35,287 bases of DNA, taken from the NCBI GenBank assembly GCA_900541965.1, contig UQLN01000047.1:1-35287 (forward strand), in the 5' to 3' direction. Shown here one piece after another: positions 15,615-26,900 of this stretch. The number at the start of each line of letters is the position of its first letter. Within the stretch, counting starts at the first letter, position 1. The notes under the pieces are model-generated. The model did not search any database. It had not been told where the DNA came from and saw only the letters and a list, made by a program, of their open reading frames with translations. This DNA is from an uncultured Parabacteroides sp. Lineage in GTDB: Bacteria > Bacteroidota > Bacteroidia > Bacteroidales > Tannerellaceae. The position numbers were made by a program, and so were the translations under genes.

Positions 15615-18600
15615 TTATTCCTTCTTTAAAGTAACAGGTCCCACCAATCCGGCCGGTAACAATTTACTATCGGCATTCCATCTGCAGACGGTAGCAGATG
15701 TATGCTGTTTACTGTTGGGTTGTTTGTCACCAACAAGACGGTTCCACCATGTGTTTACAACATCCACTTCAATCTTATTGGTGCCTTTCATAAGTAAATC
15801 AGAGATTTCTACGGAATAAGGATATCTCCAGAGATAGGGAAGCCTGTGTCCGTTAATCGTAACCTGAGCCATCGCTTCTACCTCTCCCAAATCGATCCAT
15901 ACGGGAGATGCCGGTTCTTCCGGGTATTCAAATTCGTTTGAATATGTCACTACTCCCGTGAAATATTTAATAGAAGGTTCGTCAAAGGTTGTCAGGTCTT
16001 TTAATTCCGGCATAATGATACTTCCAATGGTATCGTTTGCTGCTTCGAATGTTACTTTCCAGTCCCCTTTAAGTGTTTGCACAGTCGTTTTTTCAGGGAA
16101 GTTCGGCTTGTCTATTTTCTTTTCTATCCCTTTGCGGAATATGATAAACCAGGAATCAGACTTGTCGAATTCAAGGGGAATATAGGTAAAACCGTTCTCT
16201 TCCCTGAACTCGTATAGGTCGCGCTTTTCTCCGGTAACAGCATTCCATAGTTCAGGCTGTTTTCCGGTTATTCTGAAACCGAACTCGCTTTTGTTTTTAT
16301 CGTCTTTCTGATTGGTAATAAAGTAAGCATCCGAATTGCCTGTGCTTCTGTGCGTGAACAAGAACCCTTCCGGCATGACCATATCCGGTTTCAGCTCCAA
16401 TAATTCTGCCGCCTGGTCGATATCCATATTGGAAAGGACCATTCCTTTACCATATTTGTGCACATTTTCACCGTTCCCCCATAATTCATCCGCTAAGGAA
16501 ACGACCCTGTTATCCGCTGCCGGATAATCTTTACCGCTGGGAGAGGACAGAGGCTTAGGACCCAGAACCACTAATCCGTTTTTAACCAGTTCTGCAATCT
16601 TTTCCAGCATTTCCGGACGCATGGTCTGTTGATTGGGTAAAACAAGCAGCCTGTAGGACATGCCGGATTTTAAAATCAATCTTCCGTCTTTTACGTCTGC
16701 ATATTTATGTAAGACCTCACTGTTAATGAAGTCATAATCATAGCCGTGAGGGAGAGACGGATTTTTTTCTCCTGTCATTTTCGGTGCGTCTTCCCCGATA
16801 AAATAAGCTACATCTGCCACATGTTTTCCTGTTTGTAAAATAGCGGTCGATCTGCGTATATAGTCGAAATAGGAGCCTGAGTGCGGGAACCAGTTGCTGT
16901 GGCGGTTAAAATCCATACCGAACCAAGCATTAATACCCGGTTTTTGTTCGTAAGCCTGATGTATATACACATGTAAAACAAAATGGTTTATTCCTTCTGT
17001 CCAGGACCAGTCGCCCATTTTCTTCATATCCCGCGGTGTCAGGTTGAACGACCAGGAAGAGGTGAATGCTTCAGCAGAAGTAAAAGGTTTCCCATAGGTA
17101 TTGGCAGCCGATGAAGCACAGCGACATTCAATAGCTCCCAGGCTGGGATCACTGATCCAGAACTCTCCGCCGACATCGTGGCTAGCCCCGCCATAATTTA
17201 AGAATTCGGCAGGGAATCCCCAGTGTCCATAGTTTTCCAACCAAAGACGTAAGCCGTTCTCTTCACATTTTTCACGAAGTCCTCCGACATAGTCTATGGC
17301 AATACGGTCTGCAACCAACCGGCGCAGATCCCACAAAAAACGGTCGGAACGATCGGCGCTTTCGACGATACGCCCGGTCAATACCGGCATCCATGGATAA
17401 GGACTGTATCCGTATTCTTTTTCAAACAGTTCGCCGAAACCTTCTGTCCATGTTTCCGAACCTTGTTCATAGCTGTCGGCAACAACATGTCTGAAACCTT
17501 TACGCTTTTCGGCCGGAATACGGCGGATAATTTCACCGACATAAGCATCGAAATGTTTGGAAGCCGCCGCCTTACTCATTTTATCTATTTCATAGCCTGT
17601 ACTTTCTGGGGATGCCGGAGCATTTTGTGTTCCGGTAAGCGCCATTCCTGTTCGTAAAATAATCCATTCCCCAGCCGGAGCATCCCATCTTAAAACGCCT
17701 TTTTCATCTACATTGCCGGTGATATCTATGATTGCGTCGGCACTTATTTTCAGTTCTTCATTTTCCGGTTCAGCCGACTTATCCCACATATATGTATCTG
17801 CTTTGACCTGTGGAATATCGCTTAAACGGCCTAACTGTTTTTCCACGAAATGGGATAATCTGGCAGCTCCTGATATTTCAATTTCTCCGATATGGCCGCC
17901 ATAATAACCGTCTATGATTATCCGGAAATCGGAAGCCGTAACAGCCTCGAAACTTTCTGTGGCAGGTCCGAATGTCATCCCGCCCATATTGGCATCCAGC
18001 CTTGTACGGGCAACATCGCGGTGGGCGATGGTTTTGTAATCGCCATTCTTTTGTTTGACTTGTAATTTGTAGTTTGCTCCTATACCACTTTCCACCGGTA
18101 CGAATTCAATACTCCGTGCCGTATAGGGTTCTTTGGTGTGGATGTCGATGGTGACAGGATATTTATCGGCTTTGAATGCGGTTTTCCTGTTCCCATCGAA
18201 CAGGGTCTTTACTTCTGCATGGTCGGCATGTACTTCGGCGATGTCGGTCGTTATATGTTCTTTATCATTTTTAGGAACAGGAAAAGCCTGTACGGATACC
18301 TGCTGAAAGAAGTCGGCAGGTTGCTCCAGTTGAATCTCGATTTTTTTACCTCCTGTGACTCTGGTCTCAGAAGATGTGAGATAACGCATCGCTTCTTCGG
18401 GTTGTACCCAGGGACCTCCGGACATACTCCATCCCGGTCCGTTGAACATGCCGACTTTGATACCCAGCCTGTCGGCTTCTTTGATAGCATGTTCGACACA
18501 ACTCCACCATTCTTCGCTGAGGACTTTCACTTTCCCCCAGGGATTTCCCGGGTCGACAACGTTACCGATGAGCGCTTCACCGATACCTACTTCAGCCATC

Positions 18601-18788
18601 GTTTCCAAATCCCGTGTAATACCTTCTTTCGATATATTATCACTGATCCAGTACCAGTATACCCAGGGTTTTGTGGACTCGGGGGGATTATCGAATGCTT
18701 CTTCAAAGGTGGTATCGTTTTCCTCTTTACACGCATTGAAGAAGATGTTTGTCAGTAATATTAGCAAGATAAAAAATACATTTCTCAT
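15615..18788 (-). CDS. GH106-family alpha-L-rhamnosidase, lipoprotein
   Basis: A 1057-residue alpha-L-rhamnosidase of the GH106 type, the family that includes the RG-II rhamnosidase BT0986. The N terminus is a lipoprotein signal (lipobox FNAC, Cys20), and the residues after the cysteine, KEEND, resemble the Bacteroidetes surface-export signal, so it probably faces outside the cell. The TIM-barrel core opens with WVYWYWISDNISKEGITRDL and includes GMFNGPGWSMSGGPWV (113-128). The C terminus ends in the beta-sandwich carbohydrate-binding type region with DLGEVEAMAQVTINGHRL and NKIEVDVVNTWWNRLVGD, typical of the family. It is the last gene of the leftward sus operon, 45 bases after the second GH106 gene. 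Confidence 0.9.
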   Translation of the reverse strand: MRNVFFILLILLTNIFFNACKEENDTTFEEAFDNPPESTKPWVYWYWISDNISKEGITRDLETMAEVGIGEALIGNVVDPGNPWGKVKVLSEEWWSCVEHAIKEADRLGIKVGMFNGPGWSMSGGPWVQPEEAMRYLTSSETRVTGGKKIEIQLEQPADFFQQVSVQAFPVPKNDKEHITTDIAEVHADHAEVKTLFDGNRKTAFKADKYPVTIDIHTKEPYTARSIEFVPVESGIGANYKLQVKQKNGDYKTIAHRDVARTRLDANMGGMTFGPATESFEAVTASDFRIIIDGYYGGHIGEIEISGAARLSHFVEKQLGRLSDIPQVKADTYMWDKSAEPENEELKISADAIIDITGNVDEKGVLRWDAPAGEWIILRTGMALTGTQNAPASPESTGYEIDKMSKAAASKHFDAYVGEIIRRIPAEKRKGFRHVVADSYEQGSETWTEGFGELFEKEYGYSPYPWMPVLTGRIVESADRSDRFLWDLRRLVADRIAIDYVGGLREKCEENGLRLWLENYGHWGFPAEFLNYGGASHDVGGEFWISDPSLGAIECRCASSAANTYGKPFTSAEAFTSSWSFNLTPRDMKKMGDWSWTEGINHFVLHVYIHQAYEQKPGINAWFGMDFNRHSNWFPHSGSYFDYIRRSTAILQTGKHVADVAYFIGEDAPKMTGEKNPSLPHGYDYDFINSEVLHKYADVKDGRLILKSGMSYRLLVLPNQQTMRPEMLEKIAELVKNGLVVLGPKPLSSPSGKDYPAADNRVVSLADELWGNGENVHKYGKGMVLSNMDIDQAAELLELKPDMVMPEGFLFTHRSTGNSDAYFITNQKDDKNKSEFGFRITGKQPELWNAVTGEKRDLYEFREENGFTYIPLEFDKSDSWFIIFRKGIEKKIDKPNFPEKTTVQTLKGDWKVTFEAANDTIGSIIMPELKDLTTFDEPSIKYFTGVVTYSNEFEYPEEPASPVWIDLGEVEAMAQVTINGHRLPYLWRYPYSVEISDLLMKGTNKIEVDVVNTWWNRLVGDKQPNSKQHTSATVCRWNADSKLLPAGLVGPVTLKKE

Positions 18789-18833
18789 TCTGATTACTTT
18801 TGTATTTGATTAAAAGATAGTCTTTAATGATAC

Positions 18834-21800
18834 TTATTTGGATGTAAAAATCAATTTGACAGGTCCGAATAGCCCCGCATTGCATTGGTTTAGATCCGGT
18901 ATTCCTCTCCAACCCCAGGTACGGAGTTTTCCCATATCCTCTTTCATCCACATTTTATTGGCTATCAGGTTTCCTATTTTTATCCTGATTTTATTTTCTC
19001 CTTGTTTTAGCGTGTTGGAAATATTAAATTTGAAAGGAGGCCATAAACGGGCGCCTGCAGGTTGATCATTGACAAAAACTTCAGCCATATATTTTACTTC
19101 GCCTAAATCAATAAAAACACTTGAAGACGTATCGTCTATCGTAATTGAAGTTTCATATTCTAAAAATCCGGAATATTGCTGAAGTCCATAAGTGTACCAG
19201 GAAGCCAGTTTTTGATTCTCTTTCGTACCAACTGTAAATTTAAAAGGAGCAACAGTTATTTTTTCTTCTTTCCGGTTTATTACAAACGATAGTAATTTTG
19301 ATTCCGGAGCCAGGTTGATTAAAGAATCCGTTACCTTTATCTTTTTATCATTCAACCAGATTTCTTTTCCCAACATATAGGATGGAACTACAACTGATTT
19401 TGCACCTACCGGAATATTCATTCTCCAATAGCCATAGATGCTTTTAATATTATTTTCGTCTTGGCGGGAATAATATTTCCAGTTCGAGTCATCATATCCT
19501 AATCGTAAAAACTCATTTTCTTTCAACCGGCTATCTGAATATAATACTTTTGCCGTTGTTTTATAAATAGTGTTTTCATTTGGATAGCTAATTTCCCATG
19601 TGGTATCGACTATTCTTTTTTTGGTGGTGATATCCGGTTTCACTTCTGTAGAATTTGTTTTATCCGGATTAAAAGCCAGCCAATAAGCTTCAAACGGATT
19701 CAATGTCAGGGATACTTTCTGATATCCGTTCTCTGTTGTCGATGGAATAATCTTTTTCTGACCTGTCTCACAATCCCATATTTCAGCAACTCCTTTTCCA
19801 TCTCTGAGCCATGCTGTGAAATGTTTTAATGTATCGGTATTGTTTGCAAACCAGTATAAATTAGTATTACCGGCCTTTCTTTGAGCCGTATATAATCTAC
19901 CTGAGTTTTTAAGACGTATCTGAGGTGCCATCTTTTCGTTTAAAACCGTGATCATTGCCTCCATTTTGTCTTTATCAGATGCTAAATTGATAACGTTCGG
20001 AAACTGTTTTAATGTTTTTGCCTGGGCTATAATTGTTTTATCGTTCAATCCTTTTTCGGGAGAACCCTGAGGTAATTCACCCAATAAAACGACTAAGCCT
20101 CCCTGTTTGGCGAATTCAACGATTTTTTTGAATGATGACTGAGGTATAATATAAGTTGCAGGAAGTACGATTGCCTTAAAATCATGGTTGTTGATCGTTA
20201 TTGTTGTACTTTTGCCGGAGTTTTGTATTGTACCTTTCGATAAGTAATGTTTGTCGGCTATCAAGAAGTCAATATTTTCCTGATTCATCTTTCTCATAGC
20301 ATCCGAATAGACTTGGTCCGTCTCAATGACACGCGGGTCCCACGGTGCATCCTGTACACCTTTTTCTTCTGAGAAATAGTTTTCTGAAAAAGTCCAGACG
20401 GTTTCAATAGGGTGAACCAGCAGAACGTCTGCAACCAGGCTGCTTTGACGGGTTATGAAGGCTGCTCGTCTGGCAAAATCAGTCCACTGGTGTAAATAGT
20501 TCCAATAGGGATTTTCAGTGAACCAGTCACTGGGAAAAGGTACTGTTTCCAATTGCCTGTTCATGTAAATGCCATGAGGAACAACATGATTGACCCCGAA
20601 TGAAGTAACGGAATTTATTGTCATTTTCATCATTTCCGGAGATTGTATCCATCCGGCAACTCCCATAATTTCGCTCATAAAAGGACGGTCTTCAAATTCT
20701 GCAACGGATTGTATTTCTTTGAAATCATGTACGTCTTGAGATTTCATTTCCAGACAGTCATTACCGGGCATTGTTACACAGCGTGTTGTTTTCATCAAAT
20801 CACCGACAGCGATTGTCTGGAATTGCAATGATTCTTCCCATAAATTGGAAATATAATACATATTACGTTCTTTCAGCCATTTAACCAATGGTTCGAAATA
20901 ACATTCATTATATACATCCGATACGACGTCGAACCAGTCACATCGGGCTACAACAAACAAGCCGTCTTTGTCTTTTTCGGTTAATAAGGGTAACCATGTT
21001 CTTATATCACGTTTCTTTTTCTTCCGATACTGGGTTGCCAAATGTTCGGACCAGGCCATTTTCCATCCGTAATCGCCTTCATTATCAACGAAGACTCCTG
21101 GTATACTACGGCCCATATCTTCTTTGAAATGTTTGTCGTATTGTTCATGGACCATTGGTATGAATACTTCCATTAATTTAGGGTCCAGATAATTAACTTT
21201 ACCGCCATCGATACCCGGATGTGTTTTTATAGAATATGTATAGATTATCCAGTCACCGGAAGGAACTGTCCATTTGATATTATTTCCTTCACCGATAATC
21301 CGTAGTGATGAGGCATCAAGCTGGTTGTTGACCATTTTTCCGGCAACAGCGAAGTCTATCGAGTCGTATTTTACCTCTGTTTTCCCTTTTACATAGTAAC
21401 GTTTTGGAGCAAGATAAGTTGCTTCCAGTTCTGGGTGTTTTTGCAGAACCTTACCTGCTACTTGCCCGCTTGGCCAGTTATAATCATCACAATATCCGAG
21501 TGTTAATCCGTTATCCTTTGCTTTTTGCAATGCGTTACTAAAGCTATTGAACCAGGGTTCGGCAAGGTATTGTTCGACAGGAAGCGCTGTTACCGCGTTA
21601 TCAAATCCGGAACGAGGATGTACATATCCGGGATTCAATTTTTGTTTAGCCATCTCTTCGGCCATTGAGGCTGCCGTCTGTTCGTCTCTGATCACATCGT
21701 CCCAAAACCAAAATGTATGAGGGGCATAGAACATGGGTGGATTTTCAAACATGTTATAAATTTCCTTGTCACTGTATTTTTTCAACCATTCAGGCTGAAT

Positions 21801-21893
21801 GTTTTTTTCTCCTTTGTCCTGAGCTACTGCCATCGAAGAAATCAATAGGCTGCATGTTGTAACCAGGAACGTGTTTTTCTTTGATATATTCAT
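18834..21893 (-). CDS. GH106-like alpha-L-rhamnosidase, divergent paralogue
   Basis: A 1019-residue exported enzyme. The start chosen is the ATG at 21891-21893 (MNISKKNTFLVTT), preceded by an AAGGAAA ribosome-binding sequence 8-14 bases upstream and opening a normal signal peptide ending SMAVAQ. A longer reading adds 15 residues that spoil the signal. The core shows GH106-like features: FYAPHTFWFWDDVIRDE near the N terminus, TLGYCDDYNWPSGQVAGKV, VFVDNEGDYGWKMAWS with candidate acidic residues, and a C-terminal sandwich with IDLGEVKYMAEVFVNDQPAG and NKIRIKIGNLIANKMW. It lacks a lipobox, so it is periplasmic, unlike its neighbour. The sequences are only distantly similar, so the two probably cut different linkages. 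By eye its DNA is more A/T-rich than that of its downstream neighbour. Confidence 0.8.
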   Translation of the reverse strand: MNISKKNTFLVTTCSLLISSMAVAQDKGEKNIQPEWLKKYSDKEIYNMFENPPMFYAPHTFWFWDDVIRDEQTAASMAEEMAKQKLNPGYVHPRSGFDNAVTALPVEQYLAEPWFNSFSNALQKAKDNGLTLGYCDDYNWPSGQVAGKVLQKHPELEATYLAPKRYYVKGKTEVKYDSIDFAVAGKMVNNQLDASSLRIIGEGNNIKWTVPSGDWIIYTYSIKTHPGIDGGKVNYLDPKLMEVFIPMVHEQYDKHFKEDMGRSIPGVFVDNEGDYGWKMAWSEHLATQYRKKKKRDIRTWLPLLTEKDKDGLFVVARCDWFDVVSDVYNECYFEPLVKWLKERNMYYISNLWEESLQFQTIAVGDLMKTTRCVTMPGNDCLEMKSQDVHDFKEIQSVAEFEDRPFMSEIMGVAGWIQSPEMMKMTINSVTSFGVNHVVPHGIYMNRQLETVPFPSDWFTENPYWNYLHQWTDFARRAAFITRQSSLVADVLLVHPIETVWTFSENYFSEEKGVQDAPWDPRVIETDQVYSDAMRKMNQENIDFLIADKHYLSKGTIQNSGKSTTITINNHDFKAIVLPATYIIPQSSFKKIVEFAKQGGLVVLLGELPQGSPEKGLNDKTIIAQAKTLKQFPNVINLASDKDKMEAMITVLNEKMAPQIRLKNSGRLYTAQRKAGNTNLYWFANNTDTLKHFTAWLRDGKGVAEIWDCETGQKKIIPSTTENGYQKVSLTLNPFEAYWLAFNPDKTNSTEVKPDITTKKRIVDTTWEISYPNENTIYKTTAKVLYSDSRLKENEFLRLGYDDSNWKYYSRQDENNIKSIYGYWRMNIPVGAKSVVVPSYMLGKEIWLNDKKIKVTDSLINLAPESKLLSFVINRKEEKITVAPFKFTVGTKENQKLASWYTYGLQQYSGFLEYETSITIDDTSSSVFIDLGEVKYMAEVFVNDQPAGARLWPPFKFNISNTLKQGENKIRIKIGNLIANKMWMKEDMGKLRTWGWRGIPDLNQCNAGLFGPVKLIFTSK

Positions 21894-21938
21894 GGATGTA
21901 TTTCCTTTTGATTCGTGAGTAAGATTGATTCTTATCAA

Positions 21939-21969
21939 ATAGTGCCCACTGAACTGTAGTGAGCACTAT
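21939..21969 (-). other. Intercistronic hairpin between susD and the first rhamnosidase gene
   Basis: Inverted repeat ATAGTGCCCACT (21939-21950) and AGTGAGCACTAT (21958-21969) with a 7-base loop and one internal mismatch. On the transcribed strand no strong T run follows, so it is more likely an mRNA-stability or partial-termination element than a full terminator. Confidence 0.5.
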
Positions 21970-21986
21970 ATTTCATACGATGAGTT

Positions 21987-23924
21987 TTACTGACCGGATG
22001 CCTCTAATTCTTCAAGAGAACTGATTGGCGGTTCATTTTTCTCATAACCTGCATATCCGTAATTCTGGTTTATGCGACCATATAAATTAGGATCAATATT
22101 TCCTTGTGTAATAGGCCAGAATATATTATGTTTTGCAATTTTATATTCATCGCCGTGTAAAGTAGTTATACCTTTGTTATAGTAATTATTGTATTTTACG
22201 ATACGGTACCACCAGTAACTGTTACTGCTTTCATCAGCCAGGCTTTTGGGAGACTGGTATGTTCCTTCTTTATTTGCCTTAATATATGAAACACGTACCA
22301 GTTCTACATGGCGGAATTCTTCGTACATCAATTCACGGGCTCTTTCGTCCATAATGACATCCAGACCATCCAGACCGTTCATATCGGTTGCATTAAAGAA
22401 TGTAGTACAATGAGCACGTTTTCTGATCTTGTTCACATCTTCTGCTGCTTTTGCATAATCGTTCAGCCAATAGTAAGCTTCAGCCCTCAGCAAGTATGCT
22501 TCTGCTAACCTATACAGGTACGTATCACCAGGGCCTCCTTGATAATCGACACCTTTATATCCATTGGCAACATCCCGGTCAACATCATCTACCCATAATT
22601 TGTAATAAGGATAACCGTACCAGCAGCGTATAGTATCTTTACACAATAATGTTCCGTCATCTGCATATTTCTGAAGAGGTTTCAAATAATATTTTTCATC
22701 ATCAGTACCCAACAGATTTACGTTGTTATACTTCAAATCCTCCATAGCCATCCAGTTTCCTGTTTTCCTGTCATGTCGAAGGTCACTTTCGTCTGTCCAC
22801 ATACTTTTTTCAGCAAAGTAAGTTGGTCTTATGAAACATTCACCTCGTCCGCATACTGCTCTTTGGTCTATATAATCAGGATATTGTGCCATAAACTCAG
22901 CTGTGCCGGCTTGTCTGCCTATTCCGATATTTTGCTTACTTGGAGTTAAAATACCCCTGTTAACATCTGTCATACTCCAGAATGGGGTAAAGTTGTATAA
23001 AAACATCGTATTAACTCTACTGTCCTGATTCTCATAGCGGCTGATGATAGTCATAATACTTTCTTTATTAGCCGAAATAGATTTATTGACAGGTCTGTGC
23101 AAATCCCATAAGACATTTCTCGTCATCGGACGAACATCCGGGAAAGGATTTTCAAACGTACCGAACGGTTCTTCCATTAATTCATAACCACAGTTATTAA
23201 TCAGCGTATTTGCGGCATTAAGAGCTTTCTCAAATTCGCCTGCGGCCAGGTAATACTTGGTGAGCAACATCAGACAGGTTCCTTTGTTCTCTTTCCCCCA
23301 ATCGTCCCTTTCCGGGATGTTTTCTACCGCAAATTCCAAATCTTTGATCATTTTCTCAATAATCACTTCCATCTTTACTGAACGGAAATCCAGTTTGGGA
23401 GTGGTTATTTCTTTCGTTACCAGAGGAATGTCTCCAAACTGGAAAGTAAGATGATAGTAACGCCATGCACGGTGAAAATAAGCTCTGGAAAGCATCTGGT
23501 TTTTAGTAGTCTCGTCCAAATCCAGTTCGGGAAGACGTGATATGACTGCATTGGCAAAACTGCTTCCGGATACTCCACTGGTCCAAAATGCATTGGACAG
23601 GTTGGTTCCAATAAAAAGATTGTTAGATGTTGGAGTAATATCTGAAGTAAAATTTTGTGAACCACTTAAATCTGAGATTGCAGATACTGCTACATCAGAG
23701 AAAATTAATTCGGTTGATACGGCAGTTCCATTGGAACCCAGAAAATAATAAAGCATATCACTTCTGCAACGGGTTAATGCACCTTCAAGACCTTCGACTG
23801 TTGAAAATGTAATATTAGGCTCATAAAAAGACAGAGGTTCCGGATCTAGCCAACTTTCTGAACAAGAAGCTAATGTCGATAAAACGAGCGTAAGAGATAC
23901 TGATTTGAATAGATTATTTTTCAT
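21987..23924 (-). CDS. SusD/RagB-family glycan-binding outer-membrane lipoprotein
   Basis: A 645-residue surface lipoprotein that binds glycan and lids the SusC pore. The lipobox is LASC (Cys21) followed by SESWLD, and WLDPEPLSFYEPNITF is the usual SusD opening. The N-terminal TPR region contains AYFHRAWRYYHLTFQFGDIPLVT, and the C-terminal family block LYRLAEAYLLRAEAYYWLNDYAKAAEDVNKIRKRA is clear, followed by DERARELMYEEFRHVELVR. The start codon lies 11 bases after the SusC stop. The binding face cannot be read from sequence, so specificity is inferred only from the neighbouring rhamnosidases. Confidence 0.95.
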   Translation of the reverse strand: MKNNLFKSVSLTLVLSTLASCSESWLDPEPLSFYEPNITFSTVEGLEGALTRCRSDMLYYFLGSNGTAVSTELIFSDVAVSAISDLSGSQNFTSDITPTSNNLFIGTNLSNAFWTSGVSGSSFANAVISRLPELDLDETTKNQMLSRAYFHRAWRYYHLTFQFGDIPLVTKEITTPKLDFRSVKMEVIIEKMIKDLEFAVENIPERDDWGKENKGTCLMLLTKYYLAAGEFEKALNAANTLINNCGYELMEEPFGTFENPFPDVRPMTRNVLWDLHRPVNKSISANKESIMTIISRYENQDSRVNTMFLYNFTPFWSMTDVNRGILTPSKQNIGIGRQAGTAEFMAQYPDYIDQRAVCGRGECFIRPTYFAEKSMWTDESDLRHDRKTGNWMAMEDLKYNNVNLLGTDDEKYYLKPLQKYADDGTLLCKDTIRCWYGYPYYKLWVDDVDRDVANGYKGVDYQGGPGDTYLYRLAEAYLLRAEAYYWLNDYAKAAEDVNKIRKRAHCTTFFNATDMNGLDGLDVIMDERARELMYEEFRHVELVRVSYIKANKEGTYQSPKSLADESSNSYWWYRIVKYNNYYNKGITTLHGDEYKIAKHNIFWPITQGNIDPNLYGRINQNYGYAGYEKNEPPISSLEELEASGQ

Positions 23925-23935
23925 AATAAAATGGA

Positions 23936-26900
23936 TTAAAATGTTATACTGGCACCTAATGTATATGTCCGGGGCATAGAGCCTGTTGTTTCAACATCCC
24001 AATAGTTGGCTTTTGACCATTCTTTCGAGAATGCCCATATCGCTACATTGCGGATCGTGGCATATACCCTGATATCCTGGGTGCGTAATAAGGTTGCTAT
24101 TTTTTTCGGAACTTTATATCCGACAGAAATATTTTCCAAACGGATAAAGTCTCTGCTGATTATTTTTTTAGGAGAGACATTCGAAGGTAATGTAGACTTC
24201 AAACGTGCATAAGAATTAGATTGATTTTCGGGAGTCCAGTAATTCCGTACCGGAGTATTCAAATAATCTCCAGTAAAATCAAAATAATTTAAATAATCAG
24301 TTGTTGCGGCTTTATGTCCCAGATAAGAGTACAGGTTGAAAGAGACATCGAAGTTTTTAAATAGAACGAAATCATTTCTAAGAGATAATCTGACTTTCGG
24401 GTCTTGTTGCCCTAAAAATACATTATCATCCTGAGATATTCGATAGTCATTATTCACATCTCGTGCTTTGGCATCACCGGGTTTCTGTCCATATTTGGCC
24501 GCCTCTTCCGCTTCGTTTTCCTGCCAGATTCCGATCATCTCAACATCCCAGATCGTTCCCATAGGCTTATCAATAAACCAACTTCTGTTGATGTCATCGA
24601 CTTCTTTCGAACCGACTATATTGCCATTTTGATCTAATACGTCTTCGTAAGTGTAATATAAGTGTTTAATACGATTCTTATTATGAGATAAATTGAAAGT
24701 TGTATTCCAACTGAAATTTTCATTATCAATGTTTAACGTGTGTAATGATATCTCAAAACCGCTGTTAACGACCTTTCCTAAATTGGTTACAACAGAACTA
24801 TAACCGCTGATATTAGGGAGTGTACGATCCATCAACAAATCAGTCGTCGGCATGTAATACCATTCCAGACTTCCGTTGATACGATTATTGAGGAAGCCGA
24901 AATCGAGTCCTACATTCCATGATGCTGTACTTTCCCATTTTAAGTCATTATTAGACATACGTTCAATTTGTAAAGTTGAAAGTTCATATAACGAACCTGT
25001 AGAAGTTGCATATGAATATTTACTGATACCGCTACCTGTTGTCAGTTGAGATAATGCCTGATAAATACCTATTTCACGGTTACCGTTTTTACCCCAGGAA
25101 ATACGAAGTTTACCATTACTCATCGGATCCCAATTAAAGAAACTTTCATTGGAAAAATTCCAGGCTAAAGCCAATGATGGGAATGTCGCATGCGGGTTGG
25201 AGCGTCCGAATGCTGAAAATCCATCCCGGCGTACAGATGCTGTGAGCATATAGCGATTATCAAAAGAGTAGAATAAGCGTGCCATTAGGGCATCTCCGGT
25301 ATATTTTTCGTCATTTGAACTGATTGTCTTTTCATTTGCACTTTGCATGTTATGCCATTCCAGGATATCCATCGGAGAGAACTGTTTACCGGTCATGGAT
25401 TCACTCCAGACTTGACTTTGCTCTGCACTTTGTAATAAAGTAATATCCACCAAATGCTTTTGAGCAAATGTGTAGTTCCATTTTATTATATTATCCAGTG
25501 TCCAGACAACAGAACGTGCACTATTCCTGGTTGCAGAGCCATGTGTAGTATCGAAAACGCTCTCAGAGCTACTCCAGTTTCTGTCTTGTGCCCAACTATA
25601 ACGTGGTGCAAAATTAAATTGGTAAGAGATATTGAACGGTAAGGTTAGTTTAGCAAAAAAATTACTGGTGACTGTTTGGGTCCCTGCGCTTTTGGAAAAC
25701 ATGGATAAGTTATAAAAACTATTTGTACCGGGTGCCTGATGACCATTTCCCATAGGCCAAGGATTCAGGGAACCGTCTTCGTTGTAAGGGGTAGAGTAGG
25801 GAGAGTTTTTACACATGCCTTCCCAGTCTACTCTTTGGAATCCCTCATCGCGGCTCTGTAAAATCAGGTTAGCTCCTACTTCCAAAAAGTCGGTCGCTTT
25901 GGCATCTATGCGTAAATTGGTCCTATAGTTTTTGAACCGGTCTCCTACCTGATTACCTTCATTGTCCTGGTATCCTAGCGACCAGTAATAGTTTACTCGG
26001 GATGTTTGTCCGGAAAGACTGACATTATAGTTTTGTCGTAATCCTGTCTGCCAGGTTGCGTCATACCAGTCATATGGGGTATCGGCAAAATAATTACGAC
26101 GCTCAACATCCCCTAAGCCTATACGTTGCAACCATATATCTTCCATATTGGTAGAACCCTGACCAATTGCATCATGATTACGCCATTGTTCTTCGGTTAA
26201 GTTATATTTTTTCAGATTCTCTGCTGTCGGTTTGCTGTAGTATCCTTGATTCTCGAATCCGTTACTGCTGGTAGCATAATCCGACCGGTATTGCAGATAT
26301 TCATCGGGTTCGTAATATTTACGGCTAACTCCCATTGTCGCAAATCCAACACTCCCGTCAAACTGTACGGTAGGTTTTTCTCCTCTACCTTTCTTGGTTG
26401 TTATGATAACAACCCCGTTGGCCGATTTTGCTCCGTAAATAGCGGCTGATGAAGCATCCTTTAAGACATCGACTGATTCAATATCCATAGGATTGATTTC
26501 TGAAAGGTCTCCGTTGAATGGCACTCCGTTTAAGACAATTAGCGGTTCTGTACCTCCTTTTAAAGAACGTTTTCCGCGGATATGAAATTTAGGCGTTTCT
26601 TTTGCGTCACTGGATGAAGGTTCAACAATTAAGCCAGGAGCAGTACTACGAAGAATATCCTGCACTGTTGTTGGTCTTTCATTGGCTAGTTTTTGTGCAT
26701 CCACGTGGGTGATAGCTCCAGTTAAATCTTTCTTTTTCATACTACCATATCCGACTACAACGACTTCATCCAGCAATCGGGAATCTTCTTTCAGGATGAT
26801 GTTAAAGATGGTTTGGTTGTTAGTAGGAATTGTTTGCTCTACACAACCGACATAAGAAATCTGTAGTATTCCGTTCTCTGCAACCTTGAGAGAAAAATGG

